Source of the DNA: Pseudomonadota bacterium
GTDB lineage: Bacteria > Desulfobacterota > Desulfovibrionia > Desulfovibrionales > Desulfovibrionaceae
Assembly (NCBI GenBank): GCA_023433925.1
Contig: JAEYTO010000090.1
Location: 1-12,907 of the forward strand
Length of the DNA stretch: 12,907 nucleotides
Direction: 5' to 3'
Made by a program: the position numbers and the translations under genes. This document shows positions 6,602-12,137 of this stretch, piece by piece (positions within the stretch are counted from its first letter, which is position 1; each line of letters starts with the position of its first letter). A model generated the notes under the pieces. It ran no database searches, was not told the DNA's origin, and saw nothing but the letters and a program-made list of their open reading frames with translations.

Positions 6602-7069
6602 TCACCTCACTGTGCGCCGAGCGGCGTGGCTGTCATTGCCTGGTCCACGGGTCGCGGGCGCGAGCCGCCGCAAGCCGCGCCTGTAGTCGTCGATGATCAG
6701 GCCGTGGTCGAAGGCCAGCGGCGAGGGCAGGCCGTCCAGCGGAAAGACCCTGGCCCCGGCCGCGTCGTCGCCGGCCCGAAGCTCGGACGGGTCCACGGCG
6801 ACGGCCGTGTAGACCACGGACATGGTATGCCGCCGAGGGTCCCGCGCGGGATCGGAGTAGACGCCGAACAGCGAGGTAAGCTCCACGCGCAGCCCGGTCT
6901 CCTCGCGCGCCTCGCGCACGGCGGCCTGCTCCGCCGTCTCCCCGTAGTCCATGAAGCCGCCGGGAAGCGCCCAGCCGAACGGCTCGTTGCGCCGCTCGAC
7001 TAGGACGATGCCCCGGCCGGGAACATGGATGATGATGTCCACGGTGGGCGTCGGATTACGCCTTGTCAT
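6602..7069 (-). CDS. Nudix hydrolase, ADP-ribose pyrophosphatase-like
   Basis: The 155-residue product has a perfect Nudix box, GX5EX7REUXEEXGU, at residues 38-60 (GFMDYGE, then REAREETGL), where the glutamates bind the divalent metal. The flanking RRNEPFGWALPGG (26-38) and FGVYSDPARDPRRHTMSVVY (68-87) resemble the ADP-ribose pyrophosphatase subgroup, which cuts ADP-ribose to AMP and ribose 5-phosphate. I chose the ATG at 7069 because GGGAG stands eight bases upstream; an in-frame GTG at 7096 would add nine residues but has a poorer ribosome site. The last 20 or so residues are arginine-rich and poorly conserved in look. The stop is one base from the glgA start, so an ADP-sugar, possibly ADP-glucose, is a reasonable substrate guess, but context alone cannot prove it. 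Confidence 0.9.
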   Translation of the reverse strand: MTRRNPTPTVDIIIHVPGRGIVLVERRNEPFGWALPGGFMDYGETAEQAAVREAREETGLRVELTSLFGVYSDPARDPRRHTMSVVYTAVAVDPSELRAGDDAAGARVFPLDGLPSPLAFDHGLIIDDYRRGLRRLAPATRGPGNDSHAARRTVR

Positions 7070-7101
7070 GTAATGGCTCCCGCCGCGCTCGGCCACGCGG
7101 C

Positions 7102-7130
7102 TTGACCCCTTGCCCGGCCGGTCCTATGCA
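7102..7130 (+). promoter_or_regulatory. Possible sigma-70 promoter for the GT9 gene
   Basis: TTGACC (7102-7107) and TATGCA (7125-7130) are 17 bases apart in the divergent gap between the Nudix gene and the GT9 gene. The -35 matches five of six consensus bases, the -10 only three. It would start a transcript about 125 bases before the GT9 ATG. Confidence 0.3.
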
Positions 7131-7237
7131 ATCGCTCGCGGCCTTCGTTCCCGGCCGGGCGACCGGGTTGGAGTGGCTCCGCGCTCATGTGTTCATGTGT
7201 CCGTCCATCAAGTCGCGGCCAGCGACCGCTGCCTGAC

Positions 7238-7257
7238 CTATTAGGAACAAGTAATAG
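7238..7257. promoter_or_regulatory. AT-rich dyad just upstream of the GT9 start
   Basis: CTATTA and TAATAG form a perfect 6-bp inverted repeat with an eight-base spacer, ending five bases before the GT9 ATG and containing the AGGAA that may be its ribosome site. It could be an operator or a small leader hairpin hiding that site. Short dyads also arise by chance. Confidence 0.25.
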
Positions 7258-7262
7258 AATAA

Positions 7263-8207
7263 ATGCATAAGCATGACAACACCATAATCGTCCACAAGGG
7301 CGCACTCGGCGATTTTTTCCTGGCCTGGCCGGCCATCTGGCGAATCCGCCAGGCGCTGTCCGGTACCGAAACCTTTTGGCACGGCAGGCGCGACCGCCTG
7401 CCGTGGCTCGCGCCGCTGGGCATCCGGCCCTGCCCTGCCCCTCTTGCGACGGCCGTGGACAGCCTGTGCTCCGCCCGGTCCTGGCCCGAGCCGCTCGCGC
7501 GCAGCCTGGTGGTCTGGCCTGGTCTGGGCGCTCCGCCCGGCCCAGGCGATTCCCGCCTCCTGTACCTTCAGGGCCTTCGCCCCGGTGAGCAGGAACGGTT
7601 CGCCCCTGTTTGTCTCAGCTATCTCAGGGACCTGGATGAGAAGGGAGTGCGCCGCGCGGGAGACTGGAGGACTGGCTGGCGGCAGGCGCTGCCGTGCTGG
7701 AATGGTCCGGAAGGCAAGAGCCTGGCGCTGCTCTTTCCCGGCGCCGGCCACAGGCTCAAGGAATGGCCGCTGGTCAAATTTTTTGAACTCGCCGCCCGAC
7801 TGGAGAATTCGGGGCTTTCGCCGCTGTTCGTGCTCGGCCCTGCCGAGGTCGAGCGCGGCCTGGACACGGGCGGCTGGCCCCAAGTCAGGCTGGAAGCCCC
7901 CGGGACCCTTCAAGATCTCCTGCTCACGGCTCGCCTGGCCGTGGGCAACGACTCGGGCCCCATGCACATGGCCGGCATGCTCGGTGTCCCGGCCGTGGCC
8001 ATATTCGGGCCGACCTCACGCCGGCAGTGGGCGGCCGAGGGCGTGATCGCCCTGGCCGCGCCGAGGGAGGCCGCGCCCTGCCGGCCGTGCACCCGGAGCA
8101 CGCACGGCCTGGCCTGCGCCGATCCGGTCTGCCTGCGGGCCGTGAGCGTGGACATGGCGGCCACGGCCGTGGATAGAGCGCTGGCCGCCGTCAGCCGGCG
8201 TTCGTGA
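7263..8207 (+). CDS. Glycosyltransferase family 9 (heptosyltransferase-family) protein
   Basis: GT9 enzymes add heptose or a related sugar to the lipopolysaccharide inner core at the cytoplasmic face of the membrane. The 314-residue product shows the family pattern: the N-terminal HKGALGDFFLAWPAI (11-25), LLFPGAGHRLKEWPL (156-170) near the domain junction, and the sugar-nucleotide-binding VGNDSGPMHMAGMLGVPAVA (227-246) followed by IFGPTS (247-252). A four-cysteine cluster near the C-terminus (Cys273, 276, 285, 290) is seen in many GT9 proteins. Residues 50-110 are proline-rich and less typical. The ATG at 7263 has only a distant AGGAA as ribosome site, so initiation may be weak. The gene stands alone on the plus strand, diverging from the Nudix-glgA unit, with a 17-bp hairpin after it. 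The exact acceptor and sugar donor cannot be told. Confidence 0.87.
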   Translation: MHKHDNTIIVHKGALGDFFLAWPAIWRIRQALSGTETFWHGRRDRLPWLAPLGIRPCPAPLATAVDSLCSARSWPEPLARSLVVWPGLGAPPGPGDSRLLYLQGLRPGEQERFAPVCLSYLRDLDEKGVRRAGDWRTGWRQALPCWNGPEGKSLALLFPGAGHRLKEWPLVKFFELAARLENSGLSPLFVLGPAEVERGLDTGGWPQVRLEAPGTLQDLLLTARLAVGNDSGPMHMAGMLGVPAVAIFGPTSRRQWAAEGVIALAAPREAAPCRPCTRSTHGLACADPVCLRAVSVDMAATAVDRALAAVSRRS

Positions 8208-8274
8208 GGTCGTTGTGCGTGAAGAGGAAAAGCCCGCATCAAGGGCGAAGCTTTCGAGCAAGGGGCCGAAAATG

Positions 8275-8313
8275 AAGCGGGCTCCATGGGGACCACCCCC
8301 ATGGAGCCCGCTT
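8275..8313. terminator. 17-bp perfect hairpin, convergent terminator
   Basis: Bases 8275-8291 are the exact reverse complement of 8297-8313, with the loop ACCAC. The arm core is GCGGGCTCCATGGGG. It lies 67 bases after the GT9 stop. A run of seven A follows at 8318-8324 on the plus strand, which is T on the minus strand but precedes the hairpin there. A classic U-tract is missing in the plus direction, so the terminator call rests on position and stem strength. Confidence 0.6.
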
Positions 8314-8459
8314 CCGCAAAAAAAGGAAGGATGACTGATCACCTTCTAGCAACTTGCGGGCCATAAGCCAAGACATTCCATTCGTAACCCGCATGCGCCT
8401 GCTCGACCTGACCATTTCCGGTCCGGCGGCATCCCCGCGCGCCTCCCAGGACCATCTCG

Positions 8460-8481
8460 GCGGTTTAAAATATTAAACCGC
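8460..8481. terminator. 9-bp AT-rich hairpin after the tsaC-type gene
   Basis: GCGGTTTAA (8460-8468) and TTAAACCGC (8473-8481) pair perfectly around AATA. It lies about 47 bases beyond the stop of the minus-strand tsaC-type gene. The arm is GC at the base and AT at the tip, and there is no U-tract. It may be a processing or binding site rather than a terminator. Confidence 0.35.
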
Positions 8482-8527
8482 GTCCGGTCCGGGCTGCTTG
8501 TCCGGGCTCATGCCGGTTCAATTTTTT

Positions 8528-9151
8528 TTACCCGCCGATCCGACGCAGCCGGAAACCGGCCTGCTCCAGGACTTGCGCGGGCACGGCCCCGACGCGCAGG
8601 ATCTCCAGTTCGCCAGAGCCAAGCAGCCGCACGACCGTCGAGGCCAATCCGCCAGAGGGCCAGGGCTGCTCCAGCACGGCCGCGTCCACGGACGCCAGGA
8701 GCGCCGGGTCCAGCTCGGCGGGCCTGGCCGCCGGCGGCCTGCCGCTCAGGTTGGCGCTCGTGGCCACGAGGGGAACGCCCGACTCGATGCACAGCGCGGC
8801 GGCGATGGGATGGGCTGTCCAGCGCAGGGAGGTCAGGCCCGCCGCGTCCTTGACCTGCGGAGCCAGCTCCGGTCGCGCGGGCACGATGAGGGACAGGGGG
8901 CCCGGCCAGAACAGGTCCGCCAGGCGCGCGAAGTCGGGCTCGTCCATTTCGGTGACAAGACCCACCTGCTCGCGCGAGCCCACCACGAGGGGCAGGGGCT
9001 TGCTCTCGGAACGGCCCTTGATCCGGCGCACGCGCGCCGCGGCCTCGGGCAGCAGGGCGCTGGCGCCCAGGCCGTAGAGCGTCTCGGTGGGATAGACGAC
9101 CACGCCGCCCGAGCGGATGGCCTCGACCGCCGCCGCAATCGCAGGGCTCAC
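8528..9151 (-). CDS. tsaC: Threonylcarbamoyl-AMP synthase (TsaC/Sua5/YrdC family)
   Basis: The enzyme makes L-threonylcarbamoyladenylate from threonine, bicarbonate and ATP, the first step to the t6A base at position 37 of ANN-decoding tRNAs. The 207-residue product is TsaC-sized, without the extra C-terminal Sua5 domain. Motifs seen are VVYPTETLYGLG (18-29), the K-x-R element KGRSESKPLPLVV (45-57), WPGPLSLIVPAR (82-93), TSANLSG (131-137) and STVV (171-174). I chose the GTG at 9151 because it overlaps the upstream stop as GTGA, placing VSPAIAAAVEAIRSGG at the N-terminus as in relatives. Translational coupling to the upstream methyltransferase gene is likely, as no strong Shine-Dalgarno sequence is near the GTG. 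YciO-like proteins share the fold, so the exact family member is less certain than the fold. Confidence 0.9.
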   Translation of the reverse strand: MSPAIAAAVEAIRSGGVVVYPTETLYGLGASALLPEAAARVRRIKGRSESKPLPLVVGSREQVGLVTEMDEPDFARLADLFWPGPLSLIVPARPELAPQVKDAAGLTSLRWTAHPIAAALCIESGVPLVATSANLSGRPPAARPAELDPALLASVDAAVLEQPWPSGGLASTVVRLLGSGELEILRVGAVPAQVLEQAGFRLRRIGG

Positions 9152-9738
9152 CGGCTGGCCCAATCCTTCTCCAGGGCGGCCAAGTCCCCGGCGCTCAGAC
9201 CGGCCCGGTCGTACATGCCCTTGGCCCAGCGCTGACGCCAGGCCTCGTAGAGAATGACCGCCGCGGCCACGGACACGTTGAGGCTCTGCACCATGCCCAT
9301 CATGGGGATGTAGATCTCGCCGTCGCACAGGGGCTGAAGCTCCGGGCTCGCGCCGTTGTGCTCGTTGCCCAGCACCACCGCCGTGGGCAGGCTCATGTCC
9401 CATTCGGTGAGCGGCTTGGCCCTGGCGCTGAAGCCCGTGGCCAGGACCTGAAAGCCCTTGGCCTTGAGCCCGCCGACCATCTCCGAGGCGTCCGAGTGGC
9501 GCGCGCGCGTGACCCACTTGCGCGCCGAGGCCGAGGACTTCTGGCCCAGGGCTGGGAAGGCGCTGGTCGTGTAGTAGAGGTGCACGCCCATGACCCCGAA
9601 GGCGTCGCAACTGCGCAGGATGGCCGAGACGTTGTGCGGGTCGTGCACGTTGTCGATGACGAGCGTCAGGTCCTTCTGGCGTCTGGCCAGAACCTGGCGG
9701 ATGCGGGCAAGACGCTCGTCGGTGATGCAGTGGCGCAT
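9148..9738 (-). CDS. trmH: tRNA (guanosine-2'-O)-methyltransferase, SPOUT family (TrmH)
   Basis: TrmH methylates the ribose 2'-OH of G18 in the tRNA D-loop using S-adenosylmethionine. The 196-residue product has the N-terminal RIRQVLARRQKDLTLVID (12-29) typical of TrmH and all three SpoU motifs: NVSAILRSCDAFGV (36-49) with the catalytic Arg42, VVLGNEHNGAS (121-131) with Glu126, and IPMMGMVQSLNVSVAAAVIL (144-163) with Asn154. The trefoil-knot C-terminus and a short tail follow. I chose the ATG at 9738. An in-frame ATG at 9834 would add 32 residues with no family look, would have no ribosome site and would start inside the cobalamin riboswitch of the opposite strand. The gene is followed by the tsaC-type gene with a 4-base overlap, forming a two-gene tRNA-modification unit divergent from the B12-controlled operon. 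Confidence 0.92.
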   Translation of the reverse strand: MRHCITDERLARIRQVLARRQKDLTLVIDNVHDPHNVSAILRSCDAFGVMGVHLYYTTSAFPALGQKSSASARKWVTRARHSDASEMVGGLKAKGFQVLATGFSARAKPLTEWDMSLPTAVVLGNEHNGASPELQPLCDGEIYIPMMGMVQSLNVSVAAAVILYEAWRQRWAKGMYDRAGLSAGDLAALEKDWASR

Positions 9739-9799
9739 GGAGGCCTTGTAGGGGCGGGCGGAGCAAAAGGCAAGCTCCGGTCCTTGACCGTGTTCGACG

Positions 9800-9978
9800 G
9801 AGGCGGTAGTCTTTTCGCCTATTCGCGGCGCCATGCGCTTAATTGGGAATCCGGTGCGAGTCCGGAGCGGTCCCGCCGCTGTAAGCCCTGATCATTTTCG
9901 ATCATGCCTTCGGTCAACCATGCCACTGCCCTCGGGCGGGAAGGCGGCCGGAGGTGGGGCGAGCCAGAAGACCAACCG
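9800..9978 (+). promoter_or_regulatory. Cobalamin (adenosylcobalamin-type) riboswitch
   Basis: The conserved core of the cobalamin riboswitch is visible in order: GGGAAtccGGTG (9845-9856), the pairing CCGG arms, CCCGCcgCTGTAA (9872-9884), GCCACTG (9922-9928), GGGAAGGC (9938-9945) and the 3' B12-box element AGCCAGAAGACC (9962-9973). Outer limits are approximate, because the 5' P1/P2 arms were judged by eye. It precedes a cobaltochelatase and an ABC importer, so ligand binding should turn these genes off. A transcription terminator and a hairpin over the ribosome site follow downstream as expression platform. Confidence 0.93.
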
Positions 9979-10035
9979 CGAACGGCCCAAGGTTCAGGTA
10001 TCGACGGCAACGGGGGCTTTGCCGAGGTCCGCGCG

Positions 10036-10075
10036 AAGGCCCTGCCGCATGTGGCGGCGAAGGGCCTTTTTCTTC
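10036..10075 (+). terminator. Intrinsic terminator in the riboswitch expression platform
   Basis: AAGGCCCT (10036-10043) pairs with AGGGCCTT (10061-10068), and GCCGC (10044-10048) with GCGGC (10054-10058), leaving a two-base bulge and a five-base loop. The stem runs into TTTTTCTTCT. It lies about 60 bases after the riboswitch core and 31 bases before the chelatase start, with no gene between. It is well placed to stop transcription when cobalamin is bound. Confidence 0.85.
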
Positions 10076-10083
10076 TCATGCCC

Positions 10084-10101
10084 CCTCCTCGGTGAAGGAG
10101 G
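10084..10101 (+). promoter_or_regulatory. Hairpin sequestering the chelatase Shine-Dalgarno site
   Basis: CCTCCT (10084-10089) is exactly complementary to AGGAGG (10096-10101), which is the ribosome binding site of the chelatase gene, five bases before its GTG start. The loop has six bases. Extra C bases precede the left arm. If it forms, this stem would hide the ribosome site downstream of the terminator. It may add a translational layer or may simply reduce basal expression. Confidence 0.55.
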
Positions 10102-10105
10102 ACTC

Positions 10106-11020
10106 GTGCGCATCCACCAACGTTTCCAGGCATTCCTGTTCCTATTTCTCCTGACGCTGCTTCTGGGCTGGCATGCCGACCCGGCTCAGGCCCGCCCATC
10201 CGAGATCCAGCCCAAGACCGGCATCCTGCTCGTGACCTTCGGCACCAGCGTGCCCGAAGCGCGCAAGGCCTACGCGGCCATCGAATCCAAGGTCAAGGCC
10301 GCCTGCCCCGGCATGGAAGTGCGCTGGGCCTACACGTCCCGCCGCATCCGCCACAAGGTCGCGGCCGAGGAAGGCCTGCGCAACGCCTCGCCCGCCGGAG
10401 CCCTGGGACGCATGCTCGACGACGGATTCACCCATGTGGCCGTGCAGTCGCTGCACGTCATCCCCGGCCAGGAGTTCAACGACCTGGCCGCCATCGTCGA
10501 GGCCTTCGCCTCCATGCCCAAGAGCTTCGAGCGCATCGTGCTCGGCCCGCCGCTGCTGTCCGGTCCCGAGGCCATGCGCGCCCTGGCCAAGGCTGTCCTG
10601 GCCTCCACGCCGGCTCTTGGCCAACGCGAGGCCCTGGTCTTCGTGGGCCACGGCGCCCATCATCCGGCCTCGGCCTTCTACCCGGCCATGCAGTACTACC
10701 TCCAGCAGGAATCGGAGCGGGCCTTTGTCGGCGTCATCGAAGGCTCCCCAGCCATGGCGGACGTCCTGGCCGATCTGGCCAGGCGCAAGATCGCCAAGGC
10801 CTACCTCGTGCCCTTCCTGACCGTGGCCGGCGACCACGCCCGGAACGACCTTGCAGGCGACGAGCCCGATTCCTGGAAGTCGCAACTCGCGGCCAAAGGC
10901 ATCGCCTGCCAGCCTGTCATGCGCGGCCTGGCCGAGGACCCGGCCGTGGTGGACATATGGCTCGGACAGATCCTCCGCAGCCTGAAAGCCCTGCGCGGCG
11001 AGACAGGGGGCCATGGCTAA
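10106..11020 (+). CDS. cbiK: Sirohydrochlorin cobaltochelatase, predicted periplasmic (CbiK family)
   Basis: CbiK-type enzymes insert Co2+ into sirohydrochlorin in the anaerobic cobalamin route. The 304-residue product starts at a GTG with AAGGAGG five bases upstream. It has a signal peptide: a hydrophobic run FLFLFLLTLLLG (10-21) and an AQA cleavage site near residue 29. The catalytic pattern is intact, with His182 in FVGHGAHH, Glu212 in VIEGSP and His244 in TVAGDHARND; this spacing equals that of His145, Glu175 and His207 in Salmonella CbiK. Other typical pieces are LLVTFGTSVPEAR (41-53), AVQSLHVIPGQEFND (112-126) and PAMQYYLQQ (193-201). Export is unusual for this reaction but is known for CbiKP of Desulfovibrio vulgaris. 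The gene is first in a riboswitch-controlled operon and overlaps the permease start by eight bases. Iron insertion or haem/porphyrin handling is an alternative role. Confidence 0.93.
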   Translation: MRIHQRFQAFLFLFLLTLLLGWHADPAQARPSEIQPKTGILLVTFGTSVPEARKAYAAIESKVKAACPGMEVRWAYTSRRIRHKVAAEEGLRNASPAGALGRMLDDGFTHVAVQSLHVIPGQEFNDLAAIVEAFASMPKSFERIVLGPPLLSGPEAMRALAKAVLASTPALGQREALVFVGHGAHHPASAFYPAMQYYLQQESERAFVGVIEGSPAMADVLADLARRKIAKAYLVPFLTVAGDHARNDLAGDEPDSWKSQLAAKGIACQPVMRGLAEDPAVVDIWLGQILRSLKALRGETGGHG

Positions 11021-12137
11021 CGGACCGGACATGAACGCCTCGGCCGCCCTGCGCGGCCGAGCGCGCTCCAGCGCCAAGACATGGACCGGATCGGCTCTCC
11101 CCTGGGGAGCCTTCCTGGGCCTGTTCGCGGCGCTGCTGCTGTCCATTCCCGCCGCCTGCGCCGTGGGGCCGCTGGACATCGGCCTGGCCCAGGTCTTCCA
11201 GGCCATGCTCGACCTCTTCCGCGCCGCGCCGCTCACGGACGAGACCACGCGCGTGGTGGTCCTGGACCTGCGGTTGAGCCGCACGCTCCTGGCCGCCGCC
11301 GTGGGCGCTGGCCTGGCCGTGTCCGGCGCGGTCTTCCAGGGCATCCTGCAAAACCCCCTGGCCGATCCGTTCACCGTGGGCGTGAGCACCGGCGCGGCCT
11401 TCGGCGCGGCCATGGCCATCTTCCTGGGCCTGTCCGCCGGAGCGGCCGGGCTCCTCGCGCCCGGCCTGCTCGACCTTGGCGTTCTGCCCCTGGCCGCGCT
11501 GGCCGGCGGTCTGGCGGCCCTCGCGACGGTCATGGCCCTGGGCCGCTCGGGCGGGACCCTGCGCCGCGAGACCCTGGTGCTCGCCGGCATCGTGGTCTCG
11601 ACCTTTCTCTCGGCGCTCATCGCCCTGCTCAAGGCCCTGGACGAGGAGTCGGTCACGAGCATCGTGTTCTGGATCATGGGCAGCTTCCAGGGCCGGGGCT
11701 GGGCGCACCTGCTCCTGTACCTGCCCTGGTTCCTCCTTGGCTCGGCCCTGGTGGCCCTGCGCTCGCGCGAGCTGGACATTCTGTCCCTGGGCGAGGTCCA
11801 GGCCCGCCAGCTCGGCGTGGACGCGGCGGTCTCGCGCACGCTCCTGCTCGTCGCGGCCAGCCTCATCACGGCGGCCTCGGTGGCCGTGGCCGGAGTCATC
11901 GGCTTCGCCGGGCTCGTGGTGCCGCACGTGGTGCGCCTGGTCATCGGCGGCGAGCATCGGCCGCTGCTCGTCTTTTCGGCCCTGGCCGGAGCCATCGGCC
12001 TGGTCTGGGCCGACACCCTGGCGCGCTCCATCCTGAACGGCGGGGCCGAACTGCCCGTGGGCGTGGTCACGGCGCTGCTGGGCGGGCCGTTCTTCGCCCT
12101 GCTCCTGCGCCGCAGGGCCAGGGAGTGGCGGCCATGA
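11013..12137 (+). CDS. FecCD/BtuC-type ABC transporter permease
   Basis: This is a polytopic membrane permease of the type II importer class, which takes up siderophore-iron, haem, cobalamin or cobinamide. The 374-residue product has about ten hydrophobic segments after a polar 30-residue N-terminus. The family block RLSRTLLAAAVGAGLAVSGA (88-107) leads to FQGILQNPLADPFTVGVSTG (108-127). Further on come VAGVIGFAGLVVPHVVRL (292-309), which contains the cytoplasmic loop that contacts the ATPase, and ELPVGVVTALLGGPFFALLL (346-365) at the end. The start at 11013 overlaps the chelatase stop by eight bases and has GGGGG close by; an ATG at 11031 would remove six residues and is also possible. The stop overlaps the ATPase start as ATGA. 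The substrate is not readable from the permease; the B12 riboswitch and chelatase favour cobalt, a corrinoid or a tetrapyrrole over plain ferric siderophore. Confidence 0.93.
   Translation: MANGPDMNASAALRGRARSSAKTWTGSALPWGAFLGLFAALLLSIPAACAVGPLDIGLAQVFQAMLDLFRAAPLTDETTRVVVLDLRLSRTLLAAAVGAGLAVSGAVFQGILQNPLADPFTVGVSTGAAFGAAMAIFLGLSAGAAGLLAPGLLDLGVLPLAALAGGLAALATVMALGRSGGTLRRETLVLAGIVVSTFLSALIALLKALDEESVTSIVFWIMGSFQGRGWAHLLLYLPWFLLGSALVALRSRELDILSLGEVQARQLGVDAAVSRTLLLVAASLITAASVAVAGVIGFAGLVVPHVVRLVIGGEHRPLLVFSALAGAIGLVWADTLARSILNGGAELPVGVVTALLGGPFFALLLRRRAREWRP

Larger units (their letters stand above)
8208..8527. other. Convergent intergenic region, no gene seen
   Basis: This 320-base gap lies between the converging GT9 and tsaC-type genes. 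It holds a 17-bp perfect hairpin (8275-8313), a 9-bp AT-rich hairpin (8460-8481) and a short direct repeat GTCCGGGCT near 8485-8509. Only very short open frames exist, and none has both a proper ribosome site and a recognisable product. The stretch 8340-8459 has no feature I can name. Confidence 0.6.

Noticed and set aside
8274..8376. Very short open frames in the convergent gap
   Set aside because: One (an 11-codon frame at 8331) has GGAAGG directly against its ATG with no spacing; others run through the terminator stem. None gives a recognisable peptide.
8528..9766. A single 412-codon minus-strand frame suggesting a fusion protein
   Set aside because: Only its C-terminal half, from the GTG at 9151, is the TsaC-type protein. 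The first half is an out-of-frame reading of trmH.
9784..9812. TTGACC and TAGTCT 17 bases apart as promoter of the riboswitch operon
   Set aside because: The -10 matches only three of six bases, and the start point would fall inside the probable 5' part of the riboswitch. The true promoter is probably further upstream.
9833..10105. N-terminal extension of the chelatase frame back to 9833
   Set aside because: This part lies in the riboswitch and terminator. The GTG at 10106 has an ideal ribosome site and is followed directly by a signal peptide.
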